Shown one piece after another: positions 16,619 through 26,892 of a stretch of 64,000 nt of DNA; positions within the stretch are counted from its first letter, which is position 1, and each line of letters opens with the position of its first letter. Origin of the DNA: Pleionea sediminis (lineage in GTDB: Bacteria > Pseudomonadota > Gammaproteobacteria > Enterobacterales > Kangiellaceae); contig NZ_SUNB01000006.1 of the NCBI RefSeq assembly GCF_007570825.1, positions 62,001 to 126,000 on the forward strand, given 5' to 3'. The position numbers and the translations under genes are program-made. The notes below the pieces were generated by a model. It worked only from the letters and a program-made list of their open reading frames with translations, did no database searches and was not told the DNA's origin.

Positions 16619-17536
16619 ATGCCCGCATCCCTTGGAGATAAGCTCGTTGTCGCAATTTCATCGACGGCTCTATTCGATTTAAGTGAAAGTCAACGCATCT
16701 TTGAAGAGCAGGGGGTCGATGCTTATTCTGAGTATCAAATTAAGCTCGAAGACGAGCCTTTGGCTCCAGGAGCGGCTTTTGGACTGGTAAAGAAACTACT
16801 CAAGCTTAATGAGCACAATTCCAAGTCGACTCCTCGAGTTGAAGTAATACTAATATCTCGAAATAGTGCTGATACTGGATTGAGAGTTTTTAACTCGATA
16901 GAAGAGCACAAATTAAATATTTCAAGAGCTGCTTTTACCGGTGGAAGAAACCCTTATCAGTACGTATCTGCATTTAATGCGCACTTGTTTTTGTCGACCA
17001 ATCCGGGAGATGTTCGTAAAGCATTGGAGTCTGGTTACGCCGCTGCAACGATCGTTTCAAAATCGCCAGCGAGCGGAAATACTCGAGCAGACAACTCAGA
17101 ATTGAAATTTGCCTTTGATGGTGATGCGGTTATTTTCTCTGATGAGGCAGAGAAAATATATAAAAAACAAGGGCTTGAAGCTTTTCTTGCCAGTGAAAAA
17201 TCTGCCGCAAAAACCCCTTTAAAAGGAGGGCCATTTAAAAACTTTCTTGCTGCATTGCACAAGATTCAGGAAGAATATTCCCAGAATGATTGTCCGATAC
17301 GCACAGCTTTAGTTACTGCTCGCTCGACGCCGGCTTATGAAAGAGTGGTTAGAACCTTAAGAAGTTGGGATATTCGAATTGATGAAGCTTTGTTTTTAAG
17401 TGGGCTAAGTAAGGGAGAATTTTTGAAAGCATTTGATGCTGATGTTTTTTTCGACGATCAGCAAGAGCACTGCTCTTCTGCACAAAGCTTGGTTGCAACT
17501 GGTCATGTTCCACATGGTGTCGCCAATGAGGAATAG
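16619..17536 (+). CDS. Cytosolic 5'-nucleotidase (NT5_C-like family)
   Basis: Predicted HAD-superfamily 5'-nucleotidase acting on nucleoside monophosphates in the cytoplasm. The 305-residue protein matches the bacterial 5'-nucleotidase family: N-terminal LVVAISSTALFDLSESQ (motif I region with Asp), PRVEVILISRNSADTGLRVFNSIE, FTGGRNPYQYVSAFNAHLFLS, KFAFDGDAVIFSDEAE and C-terminal DADVFFDDQQEHC. TAAGG lies 8 bases before the ATG. It is divergent from the receiver-TPR operon. No terminator with a clear stem is seen after it. Confidence 0.85.
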   Translation: MPASLGDKLVVAISSTALFDLSESQRIFEEQGVDAYSEYQIKLEDEPLAPGAAFGLVKKLLKLNEHNSKSTPRVEVILISRNSADTGLRVFNSIEEHKLNISRAAFTGGRNPYQYVSAFNAHLFLSTNPGDVRKALESGYAAATIVSKSPASGNTRADNSELKFAFDGDAVIFSDEAEKIYKKQGLEAFLASEKSAAKTPLKGGPFKNFLAALHKIQEEYSQNDCPIRTALVTARSTPAYERVVRTLRSWDIRIDEALFLSGLSKGEFLKAFDADVFFDDQQEHCSSAQSLVATGHVPHGVANEE

Positions 17537-17806
17537 TAAAAATTGAGCTTTTTTGCATAAAAAACCGTCCTTTTTTATTTCTAAATCTATGTTTCGCGTG
17601 AAACTTATTCTATTTCTGCTTATAAAGCATATTTATTGTCTATATTATAATCAAAGCCCTATATTTGGTATTTAACAGCTTTTGCACATACTAATCATGT
17701 TCTATCCACAGATATATCCACATTGGTGAATTTTCAGATAGTGTCTATTCTTAATAAGTATCCGGAATAAGAAAAACCTCTTATTTAAAATCAGGAGTTT
17801 AAAAGG

Positions 17807-18784
17807 ATGAAGCTGCAGCAATTAAAGTATATCTACGAAGTTGCTCGTCACGATTTGAATGTATCAGCAACGGCGGAGAGTCTTTATACTTCCCAGCCCG
17901 GAATCAGCAAGCAAATTCGTTTGCTCGAGGATGAGTTAGGAGTACAGGTTTTTACACGTAGCGGTAAACATCTCACCAACATAACACCAGCCGGTGTAAG
18001 AATTTTGGAAGTCACAACACAAATTTTACAATTGACGAAAAAAATTCAGGATATTGCGGCTGATTTTGTCTGTGAAGATAAGGGTATATTTCGGATAGCA
18101 ACAACCCACACTTTCTCTCGATATCTTTTGCCGGGAATTATTGAAAACTTCACCAAAAAATATCCAGAGGTACGTTTGCATCTGCATCAGGGAATCAATG
18201 CTCATGTCGATCATATGCTGGATCATGGTGATATTGATTTAGTGATTTTTGGCGAACGTGATGAGTGGTTTAGCGACAAGATTCAATTACCATGTTTTCT
18301 TTGGCATCAATGCATCGTTGTGCCTCGGGATCATCCTTTAGCCCACGATTCAAATATATCACTAGAAAAGCTTGCTAGCTTTCCTTTATTAGCTAAGTTA
18401 ACACCTGATGGAAAAAAGTTAACCGATGTGGAAAAGGCATTTAAAGAAGCAGGACTCGAGCCCGACTTCGTTATTACTGCAACAGACTCGGAAATTCTGA
18501 AATCTTATGTTCGAATGGGAATGGGCGCTGGATTGATTGCTAGAATGGCTTATCATCCAGATAAAGATAAAGATCTTAAATTGATTAATGCCGACCATTT
18601 ATTTTCACCTTACAAAGCAAAAATTGTTTTTCATAAAAACTTTTTCTTCCGAAAATATGTGACTGATTTTGTAAAAATGATTGCTCCACATATGGATGAA
18701 GAAATGCTCAAAAAGGTCTCTCGCTGTCGTTCTTCAAATGAGCTCAATAATTTGGTTCAGGATGATACATTGCCAGAAAGATAA
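17807..18784 (+). CDS. cysB: LysR-type regulator CysB
   Basis: Transcriptional activator of sulfate assimilation that responds to N-acetylserine. The 325-residue protein starts MKLQQLKYIYEVARHDLNVS, the CysB/Cbl hallmark, followed by the winged HTH (about 15-60) and a two-lobed effector domain (about 90-300) with ATTHTFSRYLLP. The length matches E. coli CysB. AGGAG at 17792-17796 precedes the start. Its likely targets include cysJIH at 38.4 kb in this window. Confidence 0.93.
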   Translation: MKLQQLKYIYEVARHDLNVSATAESLYTSQPGISKQIRLLEDELGVQVFTRSGKHLTNITPAGVRILEVTTQILQLTKKIQDIAADFVCEDKGIFRIATTHTFSRYLLPGIIENFTKKYPEVRLHLHQGINAHVDHMLDHGDIDLVIFGERDEWFSDKIQLPCFLWHQCIVVPRDHPLAHDSNISLEKLASFPLLAKLTPDGKKLTDVEKAFKEAGLEPDFVITATDSEILKSYVRMGMGAGLIARMAYHPDKDKDLKLINADHLFSPYKAKIVFHKNFFFRKYVTDFVKMIAPHMDEEMLKKVSRCRSSNELNNLVQDDTLPER

Positions 18785-18992
18785 AAGATTATTTTGTGTG
18801 AAGTTCAGGCTGATTTAAAGTCGCTCAATAATATTTTTAATGGAGTCTTTATAAGGACTTGCACGCTCTTGAGTCTATTCATTTGATACTCCTTAGTTAT
18901 TTATCGAAGACTTTTTAAGTTTATTCGTAAGAGCGGTTATAACTCTGGCATTATCAAGAAATCTTAAACCTCTATTAAGTCTGTTTCCGATA

Positions 18993-19826
18993 ATGAATAA
19001 GCCAGTTATTCTACTTGTATTATGCCTGTTATTTATCCAATGGCCTGCTGCCAAGCAATTTGAAGCTGTAGAAGCTAACAATCATTGCGTTATCTTGTTG
19101 CACGGCTTAGTGCGTACATCGGGTTCTATGTGGTGGTTCAGCAGACAACTTAAACAAAATGGATTTAAAACTGTTAATACGGGGTATTTTTCGATGTCCA
19201 ATCGAATTGATGCGCTTGCTGAATCAACTATTCCCAAAGCGATAAGTGATTGCAACCAATATAAATCCCAACACATTAGTTTTTTAACGCATTCAATGGG
19301 CGGCATACTTGTTCGAAGTTATTTGCAAAGCCATAAGATTGAAAACTTACATTCAATCATTATGTTAGCTCCACCTAATCAGGGGAGTGAAGCTGTGGAT
19401 AGATACCTGGAGAACCAAATCGTTGATCGTGTAATTTTTGACTCTTTTCGTCAACTAAGTTCTAAAAAAGCATCCTATGTAAATTCACTGGAGCCAATCA
19501 ATGCTTCTGTTGCCGTAATTGCTGGTAGCAAGAGTTATAATCCGACTTTATCAGAATGGATCCCGGGTATAGATGATGGAAAAGTCAGTGTCGCGAGTGC
19601 TTGCTTAAATGAAATGCAAGAAATGTTAATCATGCCGGTTAATCATACCAGCATAACTTGGAACAGTGACGTATTTGAGCAAGTTCGGTATTTTCTAAAC
19701 CACCGTACTTTCAATGACGAAACATTACTAAAACGAGAAAATGCTTACCGAATACAACAATGTTCTCAATTGAAGGACGTGTTAGCTTCTATAAAAAGCT
19801 TTGAAGAGCAAGTAAATACCCAATAA
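18993..19826 (+). CDS. Secreted lipase-like alpha/beta hydrolase
   Basis: Predicted esterase or lipase of 277 residues with an N-terminal signal peptide (about 1-20). The oxyanion motif HCVILLHGL is followed by the nucleophile elbow THSMGG (S101), a likely acid in PGIDDGKVS and a catalytic histidine in MPVNHTSI. It resembles PGAP1-like/lipase family proteins. Substrate unknown. Its 3' end overlaps the convergent CPBP gene by 45 bases, and no terminator separates them. Confidence 0.85.
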   Translation: MNKPVILLVLCLLFIQWPAAKQFEAVEANNHCVILLHGLVRTSGSMWWFSRQLKQNGFKTVNTGYFSMSNRIDALAESTIPKAISDCNQYKSQHISFLTHSMGGILVRSYLQSHKIENLHSIIMLAPPNQGSEAVDRYLENQIVDRVIFDSFRQLSSKKASYVNSLEPINASVAVIAGSKSYNPTLSEWIPGIDDGKVSVASACLNEMQEMLIMPVNHTSITWNSDVFEQVRYFLNHRTFNDETLLKRENAYRIQQCSQLKDVLASIKSFEEQVNTQ

Positions 19827-20555
19827 GGAAATGCACAAAGTTAGCAGGTTAATTTCAAGAGAGTAAATTGGTTGAAGCAATACGTGCTCGCTGACAATAA
19901 TGATAGTTGCATTATGAATTGAATGTAAAAGTGCGCACAACCATAAGGCTCGCGTTTTATGAAATAGCCAACCAAAAAATAATCCAACTAAGAACGCCGG
20001 AAAAAACTGATATAGGTTCAAATGAATGGCACCAAATAAAATACTCGAGAGGATTATGGCGGTTTGAGGTGAGTAGGTCGTTAAAAATGAACGCAGGATT
20101 AGCCCTCTAAACAAAAGCTCTTCAAGTACTGGAATAATCAAAATCACGGATACTAGTGTTATCCAGTTGCCCGACAAAATTGAATTTAAAGTTTGAATAG
20201 TTTTAATATCTTGGGGAATAAACTGGAAAACAAAGCGAAATAGATCTTGCAGCCACCATAGTGTAGGCAGCAAGACTATTAGTGATATCGGTAAATAATA
20301 TTTAAGTATTGTTGGCGATGGTGATTTTGACAGCGTCATGATTTCGGCGAGTTGCCAGTGGTTCACACGTAACATAATGACGATGACAACTATCTGCGAC
20401 GATATCGATGTCCATAAACCGATTGATGTTCGGTCAACAATATCGTTGTTCCAGGTTAATAGAAAACTACCCAACATTTGTTGGAAGGCTACTAATGCCA
20501 ATAATGCAACCAGAGCTTGAAAGAAAATAAAAGAGGGTGTTTTGATATCACTCAA
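19782..20555 (-). CDS. CPBP-family intramembrane metalloprotease
   Basis: Polytopic membrane protein of 257 residues with about seven hydrophobic segments. The CPBP/CAAX-like motifs are present: EELLFRG (E145, E146, R150), FGAIHLN (H178) and a later LLHSIHN. This family includes type II CAAX prenyl endopeptidase relatives and immunity-type proteases; the bacterial substrate here is unknown. Convergent overlap with the hydrolase gene. It lies 81 bases from the end of sdaA on the same strand, beyond a hairpin. Confidence 0.88.
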   Translation of the reverse strand: MSDIKTPSFIFFQALVALLALVAFQQMLGSFLLTWNNDIVDRTSIGLWTSISSQIVVIVIMLRVNHWQLAEIMTLSKSPSPTILKYYLPISLIVLLPTLWWLQDLFRFVFQFIPQDIKTIQTLNSILSGNWITLVSVILIIPVLEELLFRGLILRSFLTTYSPQTAIILSSILFGAIHLNLYQFFPAFLVGLFFGWLFHKTRALWLCALLHSIHNATIIIVSEHVLLQPIYSLEINLLTLCISLLGIYLLFKAFYRS

Positions 20556-20566
20556 ATTATAAGTCT

Positions 20567-20605
20567 TAAAAAATTATTCGGAGATTCTCTGAAAAAGAAT
20601 CTCCG
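20567..20605 (-). terminator. Probable terminator of sdaA
   Basis: Perfect 10-bp stem CGGAGATTCT/AGAATCTCCG at 20579-20605 with a 7-base loop. Read on the minus strand it is followed by AATAATTTTTT. It lies about 30 bases after the sdaA stop. The T-run begins a few bases after the stem, so efficiency is uncertain. Confidence 0.6.
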
Positions 20606-20636
20606 TTGTCATTATGAAGTTATCAAAAGTGTCAGG

Positions 20637-22016
20637 TTAACACTCGATAATGTTAACGGCGAGGCCGCCGCGAGCGGTTTCTTTGTATTTTGTTTTCATA
20701 TCAGCGCCAGTATCGCGCATCGTCTTAATAACTTTGTCCAATGAAACTTTATGGCTACCATCACCGCGTAATGCCAAGCGAGAGGCATTTATTGCCTTTA
20801 TCGCACCCATTGCATTTCTCTCGATACAAGGCACTTGAACCAGTCCACCGACCGGATCGCAAGTTAATCCAAGGTTGTGTTCCATGCCAATTTCTGCAGC
20901 ATTTTCTACTTGTTCTGCGGTTCCTCCGAGAACTTCAGTTAATGCTGCCGCTGCCATAGAGCAAGCAACGCCAACTTCTCCCTGACAGCCCACTTCTGCT
21001 CCGGAAATAGAGGCATTTTCTTTGTAGAGAATACCGATAGCCGCTGCAGTCAGTAAAAACCGAACGATGGAATCGTCTTCTGGCTGACCTTTGCAGTGAT
21101 GTTGCACATAATAAAACAATACCGCGGGAATAATTCCTGCCGCTCCATTCGTTGGAGCAGTTACAACCCGACCACCGGCAGCATTTTCTTCATTCACTGC
21201 GAGAGCATACAAATTAACCCAATCCATGACTGATAGTTCATCGGCTTGATTGTGACTCGCTTTTAATTTGCGAAAAAGTGAAGGCGCACGGCGTTTAACT
21301 TTGAGTCCTCCAGGGAGAATACCTTCACGCTCACACCCGCGTTCGACGCATTCGCGCATGGTTTTCCAGATCAATAATAATTTGCTGCGCACGTCTTGCT
21401 TGGTATGCCAGGCGGTTTCGTTTTCGAGCATTAAGCTGGAAATGCTCAATCCATGCTCTTTCACCAAGCTAAGTAATTCTTCGGCGGTTTTGAAGGGATA
21501 AGCGAGTGGTGTGGTATCTTCTACGAAAGGGTCGTCAGCAGAAACTTCGTCATTAACGACAAAGCCACCACCCACCGAATAGTAAACAGCGCTTTTCAAT
21601 ATCTCTCCGTCACTATCAAATGCTGTGAATTTCATGCCATTGGCGTGTTTGGGTAATGTTTGACGACGATGAAATACCAGATCTTTTGTTTCGTTGTATT
21701 TAATCACGTGATCACTATTGAGCGATATTTTTTTCTGAGATCGAATGGATTCCATTCGAGTGGGGACGTTATCCGGATCTAATTGAGAAGCTCGGTTTCC
21801 TTCGAGTCCCATTAAAACCGCAACATCACTGCCATGACCTTTGCCAGTTTGTCCTAACGAACCATAAAGCTCACTTTTCACTCGAGTGACTTTTTCTAAC
21901 GTGTGGTTTTTGATCAGTTCATTCACAAACCGTCTGGCGGCTCGCATTGGGCCAACCGTGTGTGAACTCGATGGGCCAATACCGATAGTAAAGATTTCAA
22001 ATGTACTAATAGACAA
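20637..22016 (-). CDS. sdaA: L-serine ammonia-lyase, single-chain iron-sulfur type
   Basis: Converts L-serine to pyruvate and ammonia in the cytoplasm with a [4Fe-4S] cluster. The 459-residue protein has the beta domain start [14 protein letters not shown] and the alpha domain with cluster cysteines in [18 protein letters not shown] and [26 protein letters not shown] and [13 protein letters not shown] are family signatures. The length agrees with E. coli SdaA. It follows pabB and nudL on the same strand, an order shared with E. coli, but a 98-base gap allows its own promoter. Confidence 0.95.
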   Translation of the reverse strand: MSISTFEIFTIGIGPSSSHTVGPMRAARRFVNELIKNHTLEKVTRVKSELYGSLGQTGKGHGSDVAVLMGLEGNRASQLDPDNVPTRMESIRSQKKISLNSDHVIKYNETKDLVFHRRQTLPKHANGMKFTAFDSDGEILKSAVYYSVGGGFVVNDEVSADDPFVEDTTPLAYPFKTAEELLSLVKEHGLSISSLMLENETAWHTKQDVRSKLLLIWKTMRECVERGCEREGILPGGLKVKRRAPSLFRKLKASHNQADELSVMDWVNLYALAVNEENAAGGRVVTAPTNGAAGIIPAVLFYYVQHHCKGQPEDDSIVRFLLTAAAIGILYKENASISGAEVGCQGEVGVACSMAAAALTEVLGGTAEQVENAAEIGMEHNLGLTCDPVGGLVQVPCIERNAMGAIKAINASRLALRGDGSHKVSLDKVIKTMRDTGADMKTKYKETARGGLAVNIIEC

Positions 22017-22114
22017 CGTATTACCTTGATTAATTAAGCGCCACTCGGAGTGGGCTATTTACATAAGAGAAGTATTTTAATTGTTGTGCTCGCCCGCAGC
22101 TAGCCCAAATAGTA

Positions 22115-22741
22115 TCAGATTGAGTGGTCGAATCTCTCAGACAGGCTATTTAGGTGTTTAGAAAACTCGACCAGTACGCGAGCGGTTGCTCCCCAAATAT
22201 TGTAATTCAGGTAGTTGATAGAATAGTAGTAGCGCTTTTCTCCTTGAAACATTGCGCTTTGTAACTTTTGATTGGCTGGGTTACAGATAAAACTTAAGGG
22301 GACCTCAAAGGCTTCTTCGACTTCAGAAGTATCAATTTTGAGCTGATAGTCGTCTTGTAAAATACCAACATATGGAGTCATTAAATAACGGGTCAGTGTC
22401 TCATGTTTGGGCAATTCACCAATAACATTAATACGATTGGGTGTAATACCGATTTCTTCAAAGGTTTCGCGTAAAGCAGTGTGCTTTAAATCCAAATCTT
22501 TTTCTTCTCTTCGGCCACCGGGAAAGCTTATTTGCCCGGCATGATGTTTTAAATGTTTGGCTCGTCGTGTCAGTAAAACATGATACCCATAACGCTGGCC
22601 CACTTTCCGCTCGACTAATGGAACCAGTACGGCAGCGGGAGTGAGTAATTGATCGTTGCGCGTTGTATCTATATCCGCTGTACGATCATTGATTTGACCA
22701 TCGATAAATAAGTCAACTAAAGCGTCAGGTGTCAGATTCAT
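22115..22741 (-). CDS. nudL: NUDIX hydrolase, CoA pyrophosphatase type (NudL)
   Basis: Predicted hydrolase of coenzyme A-type pyrophosphates. The 208-residue protein contains the full Nudix box at about residues 75-97: GGRREEKD, then ALRETFEEIGI with the catalytic REtxEE residues. The upstream LLTRRAKHLKHHAGQISFPGG is the CoA pyrophosphatase signature. The ATG overlaps the pabB stop by four bases, so translation is coupled. Synteny with pabB-yeaB(nudL)-sdaA of E. coli supports the name. Confidence 0.92.
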   Translation of the reverse strand: MNLTPDALVDLFIDGQINDRTADIDTTRNDQLLTPAAVLVPLVERKVGQRYGYHVLLTRRAKHLKHHAGQISFPGGRREEKDLDLKHTALRETFEEIGITPNRINVIGELPKHETLTRYLMTPYVGILQDDYQLKIDTSEVEEAFEVPLSFICNPANQKLQSAMFQGEKRYYYSINYLNYNIWGATARVLVEFSKHLNSLSERFDHSI

Positions 22742-24135
22742 AATTCATTTAATGGCGTTAGTATCTTACTCAGTTTAGCAAAAGTTTCATCGTATTCGAG
22801 ACCGCATTCGGAATCATTAACCAATCCTCCACCAGCCCAGGTGTATAACTTTTGCTCGAAAGAAATGATAGAACGAATGAGTATATTACTGTCCATTTTA
22901 TCGTTAAAACTAAAGTAGGCGATAGAACCGCAGTAAAAATGACGGCGATGAGGTTCAAGTTCTTCGATGATTTCCATGGCTCTAATTTTCGGAGCTCCGG
23001 TAATCGAACCACCAGGAAAAGCCGATTTGAGAACATCGATGGCAGAAGTGGTGTCATTGATTTGCGAACGAACCGTTGAGATTAAGTGATGAACCGATGG
23101 AAAAGAATACACGCCAAATAATTCCGTTACTTCAACACTTCCTGCAATTGCCGTGCGGCCTAAATCGTTGCGTAATAAATCAACTATCATCAAGTTCTCA
23201 GCTTGATCTTTTGCACTGTTTTTTAATTCAGCTTTTAGATGTTCATCATCTTCGGGGGTTTTGCCACGTGGACGGGTTCCTTTGATCGGTTGAGTTTGAA
23301 CATCGCGTCCCTTAACTTCAATAAATCGTTCTGGCGATAACGACATTAAGGTGCCTGATGAAAAATTTAAATACGCAGAGAAGGGCGCCGAATTTAGTTT
23401 ACGTAATGATTGATAGGCGCACCATTCTTTTCCGGTGAAATGTCCTTCGAATCGTTGCGCTAAATTTATTTGGTAACAATCGCCCGAGCGAATGTAGTTT
23501 TTTACTTGCTCAAATTTTTGAGCGTAATCTTGTTGTGTTAAGTTGGAGTTCCAATCACTGGTCATCGTAAAGTGGTTAATATTTTCGTCAGACTCTGCGG
23601 TAAATGAGTTAATTGCATTTAGAATTCTTTGAAACGTGTCATCGAGATTATAAAAGTTGTACAGCTGAACTTTTTGCGCTTGATGATCGATGATTAAAGG
23701 ACACCAGTAACGACCGGTTACCAGATCTGGAACTTTCAATTCATTGATAGCATTATCGGGTAGTTTTTCGAGAGTGCGACCTAGGTCGTAGGCAAATGCA
23801 CCGGCCAGTCCGCCGACAAATGGCTGTGTTTGAAAGCAATTCAATTGTTCATTCGAGCTAAATGATGGAGTTTCAACCGAGGCCAACCAGTTATTCATAC
23901 AATCAAACACATTTGCAACCGACTCTTTTTCTCCGCTGTGAATATTTATTGCGATATTTTCATCATTTTCGCGAAGTAAGACATCACTCGGGTACACGAG
24001 AATGATGTCGTATCGATTATTGGATTGGTCAGAGCCACCACTGTCGAGTAAAAGGGAATAAGGTGCATCTACAAAGGGCGCAAAGTAATGTTCTGCCGAA
24101 TGACGACCCAGGTAATTTAATTCTTTGAACCACAT
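22738..24135 (-). CDS. pabB: Aminodeoxychorismate synthase component I
   Basis: Makes 4-amino-4-deoxychorismate from chorismate, with ammonia from PabA, for folate synthesis. The 465-residue protein has an N-terminal anthranilate-synthase-I-like domain and the chorismate-binding domain (about 200-460) with LSPERFIEVKGRDVQTQPIKG, the PIKGTRPRG lysine motif, ENLMIVDLLRNDLGR and GGSITGAPKIRAMEIIEELE. The PIKGT motif separates PabB from TrpE (PIAGT). It is first in an operon with nudL and divergent from the fumarase gene. Confidence 0.94.
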   Translation of the reverse strand: MWFKELNYLGRHSAEHYFAPFVDAPYSLLLDSGGSDQSNNRYDIILVYPSDVLLRENDENIAINIHSGEKESVANVFDCMNNWLASVETPSFSSNEQLNCFQTQPFVGGLAGAFAYDLGRTLEKLPDNAINELKVPDLVTGRYWCPLIIDHQAQKVQLYNFYNLDDTFQRILNAINSFTAESDENINHFTMTSDWNSNLTQQDYAQKFEQVKNYIRSGDCYQINLAQRFEGHFTGKEWCAYQSLRKLNSAPFSAYLNFSSGTLMSLSPERFIEVKGRDVQTQPIKGTRPRGKTPEDDEHLKAELKNSAKDQAENLMIVDLLRNDLGRTAIAGSVEVTELFGVYSFPSVHHLISTVRSQINDTTSAIDVLKSAFPGGSITGAPKIRAMEIIEELEPHRRHFYCGSIAYFSFNDKMDSNILIRSIISFEQKLYTWAGGGLVNDSECGLEYDETFAKLSKILTPLNEL

Positions 24136-24354
24136 TGAATATTCTCAAATAAAAAAGTTATAACGCACTTAGGCATACTTGGATAAACTATGACCAACTA
24201 AGCGGCTGAACACGACTGCAAACTTCAGGTATAATAACAAAGTTTTACTTCGAATCGTTGAACCCTATTGACAATTGATGTAAGGTTGTGCGGTGCAATA
24301 ATAAGCCGCAAACTCCCTTTTATTCAATCCCCCTTTTTCTAATCGGAGGACTTC

Positions 24355-25872
24355 ATGGCGGTCATTAAAAAAGCCGACTTCATAGACAGCGTTGAAAGTG
24401 CGCTGCAGTTTATCTCGTATTATCACCCAAAAGATTTTGTGGATGCGATGCACGAAGCGTATCAGAAAGAACAGAATCCGGGTGCTCGTGATGCAATCGC
24501 TCAAATATTAATTAACTCTCGGATGTCAGCCGAAGGCCACCGCCCGGTATGTCAGGATACTGGTATTGTAACGGTATTTGTTAAAATCGGCATGAATGTC
24601 CAGTGGGAGTCTGATCTTACTGTTCAGCAAATGGTCGACGAGGGTGTTCGACGGGCTTACGCCAATGCTGACAATCCATTGCGTGCCTCTGTGGTTGAAA
24701 ATCCAGTTGGGCCTCGTAAAAATACTAAAGACAATACACCTGCAGTGGTTCATATCGATATGGTTCCCGGTGAAAAAGTGGAAGTTGATGTCGCTGCGAA
24801 AGGTGGTGGATCCGAGAATAAGTCGAAATTTGTCATGTTGAATCCGAACGATTCCATTGTTGACTGGGTATTAGAAACAGTTCCAAAAATGGGAGCCGGT
24901 TGGTGCCCACCTGGTATGTTAGGTCTTGGTATTGGTGGTACCGCCGAAAAAGCGATGGTCATGGCGAAAGAGTCTTTGATGGATCCTATCGACATTCATG
25001 AACTTAAAGAGCGTGGGGCGCAAAATTCCGTTGAAGAGTTGCGTTTAGAATTGTTTGAAAAGGTTAATAAGTTAGGCATCGGTGCTCAAGGTCTGGGTGG
25101 ATTAACCACCGTTCTTGATATAAAGATTAAAGATTGTCCAACCCATGCTGCTTCGTTACCGGTCGCTCTAATTCCAAATTGTGCGGCAACTCGTCATGCT
25201 CATTTTACACTCGATGGATCAGGCCCGGCTGAATTGCAAGAGCCTAAAATTGAAGATTGGCCTGAAGTGACATGGGAAGTTGGCGAAGGTGTTCGAAAAG
25301 TTAATCTCGATACAGTCACTAAAGAAGAGGTTGCTGAATGGGCGCCTGGTGAAACTTTATTACTGTCTGGAAAAATTCTTACCGGACGTGATGCGGCTCA
25401 TAAACGTATCCAGGACATATTTGCCAAAGGTGAGTCTTTGCCAGAAGGTGTCGACTTTAATGGTAAGTTTATTTATTACGTCGGGCCGGTCGACGCTGTT
25501 CGAGAAGAAGTCGTCGGTCCCGCGGGCCCAACAACGTCAACTCGAATGGATAAATACACCGACATGATGTTAGACAAAACTGGTTTGATGGGAATGATCG
25601 GTAAGGCCGAACGAGGCGATATTGCAATTGAAGCGATTAAAAAACATCAGGCCGTTTATTTAATGGCTGTCGGTGGTGCGGCTTATCTCGTTTCTAAAGC
25701 GATTAAAAAATCTCGCGTAGTGGCTTTTGAAGAATTGGGAATGGAAGCCATTTATGAATTTGAAGTCGAAGATATGCCAGTTACTGTAGCGGTCGATACC
25801 AAAGGTGAGTCGGTTCATAAAACGGGCCCTGCTATTTGGAAAGTTAAATTGGAGGAAATGGAACCTGCATAG
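24355..25872 (+). CDS. Fumarate hydratase, class I (iron-sulfur)
   Basis: TCA-cycle enzyme that interconverts fumarate and malate with an oxygen-sensitive [4Fe-4S] cluster. The single 505-residue chain has the alpha region (1-290), with cluster cysteines in RPVCQDTGIV, GWCPPGMLGLGIGG and IPNCAATRHAHF, and the beta region (about 300-500) with GPTTSTRMD and AVGGAAYLVSKAIK. Fused class I form as in E. coli FumA and Pseudomonas. A perfect GGAGG lies 7 bases before the ATG. An AT-rich inverted repeat follows the stop. Confidence 0.94.
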   Translation: MAVIKKADFIDSVESALQFISYYHPKDFVDAMHEAYQKEQNPGARDAIAQILINSRMSAEGHRPVCQDTGIVTVFVKIGMNVQWESDLTVQQMVDEGVRRAYANADNPLRASVVENPVGPRKNTKDNTPAVVHIDMVPGEKVEVDVAAKGGGSENKSKFVMLNPNDSIVDWVLETVPKMGAGWCPPGMLGLGIGGTAEKAMVMAKESLMDPIDIHELKERGAQNSVEELRLELFEKVNKLGIGAQGLGGLTTVLDIKIKDCPTHAASLPVALIPNCAATRHAHFTLDGSGPAELQEPKIEDWPEVTWEVGEGVRKVNLDTVTKEEVAEWAPGETLLLSGKILTGRDAAHKRIQDIFAKGESLPEGVDFNGKFIYYVGPVDAVREEVVGPAGPTTSTRMDKYTDMMLDKTGLMGMIGKAERGDIAIEAIKKHQAVYLMAVGGAAYLVSKAIKKSRVVAFEELGMEAIYEFEVEDMPVTVAVDTKGESVHKTGPAIWKVKLEEMEPA

Positions 25873-25916
25873 TTTTTATTTATCAATAACCGTATTTGTT
25901 ATTGATAAAATAAAAA
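25873..25916. repeat. AT-rich inverted repeat after the fumarase gene
   Basis: A perfect 11-bp pair TTATCAATAAC/GTTATTGATAA around CGTATTT (25880-25908) is extended by imperfect TTTTTAT/ATAAAAA arms. There is no T-run on the plus strand after the stem, so it is a weak terminator candidate or an mRNA 3' stabiliser. It sits between the fumarase stop and prpB. Confidence 0.55.
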
Positions 25917-25999
25917 TTGGAAAGGCCATTTTAGATGTGGACAAGCTTTACTTAAGTTTGTTTGCGTAAAGTTAAAACACGACAAGATAAGAGAGTGAT

Positions 26000-26890
26000 A
26001 TGAGTCAAACACTAAGTCCAGGTGCGAAGTTTCGTGCCGCGGTAGCGGATAACAAACCGCTTCAAGTTGTTGGAACGATTAATGCTTACACAGCTCACAT
26101 GGCAAAGCGTGTAGGTCATCAAGCGATTTATTTATCGGGCGGTGGTGTTGCTGCAAACTCACTTGGTATGCCCGACTTAGGCATCAGCTCTTTGGAAGAT
26201 GTTTTGATTGATGTTCGTCGAATTACCGATGTGTGTGATTTGCCTTTATTAGTGGATGCTGACACTGGTTGGGGTGGCGCATTCAATATTGCTCGTACCG
26301 TTAAATCTTTAATTAAAGCGGGTGCTGCGGGTTGTCATATCGAAGATCAAGTTGCCGCGAAACGATGTGGCCACCGACCAGGCAAAGAGGTCGTATCTAA
26401 GCAAGAAATGATCGATCGTATTAAAGCTGCCGTAGATGCAAAAACGGATGACGACTTTGTCATTATGGCGCGTACCGATGCTTTGGCCGTTGAAGGTATG
26501 GACGGCGCGATTGAGCGAGCTATTGCCTGTGTTGAAGCGGGCGCCGATATGATCTTTCCTGAAGCGATGAACAATCTTGAAGATTACAAAAAGTTTAAAG
26601 AAGCGGTGAAAGTGCCTATTTTGGCAAACATCACTGAGTTTGGTAAAACGCCATTATTTTCGACGCCAGAATTAGGTGAAATGGGTGTTGATATTGTGCT
26701 CTATTGTTGTGGCGCTTACCGGGCGATGAACAAAGGTGCAATCACCGTTTACGAAGCTTTAAAAAATGATGGACATCAGCGTAATGTGATCGACATTATG
26801 CAAACACGCGAAGAATTATACGATTATCTTAATTATCACAGTTACGAGCAAAAGCTCGATTCACTGTTTGCTGAAAATAAGGAGAAATAA
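26000..26890 (+). CDS. prpB: 2-methylisocitrate lyase PrpB
   Basis: Cleaves 2-methylisocitrate into pyruvate and succinate in the methylcitrate route of propionate use. The 296-residue protein has the isocitrate-lyase-family barrel with [11 protein letters not shown] (Mg site), the catalytic loop [14 protein letters not shown] with the KRCGH signature, and [10 protein letters not shown]. The family length fits. It is co-directional with prpC two bases downstream. No prpR, prpD or acnD is adjacent. Confidence 0.95.
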   Translation: MSQTLSPGAKFRAAVADNKPLQVVGTINAYTAHMAKRVGHQAIYLSGGGVAANSLGMPDLGISSLEDVLIDVRRITDVCDLPLLVDADTGWGGAFNIARTVKSLIKAGAAGCHIEDQVAAKRCGHRPGKEVVSKQEMIDRIKAAVDAKTDDDFVIMARTDALAVEGMDGAIERAIACVEAGADMIFPEAMNNLEDYKKFKEAVKVPILANITEFGKTPLFSTPELGEMGVDIVLYCCGAYRAMNKGAITVYEALKNDGHQRNVIDIMQTREELYDYLNYHSYEQKLDSLFAENKEK

Positions 26891-26892
26891 AA

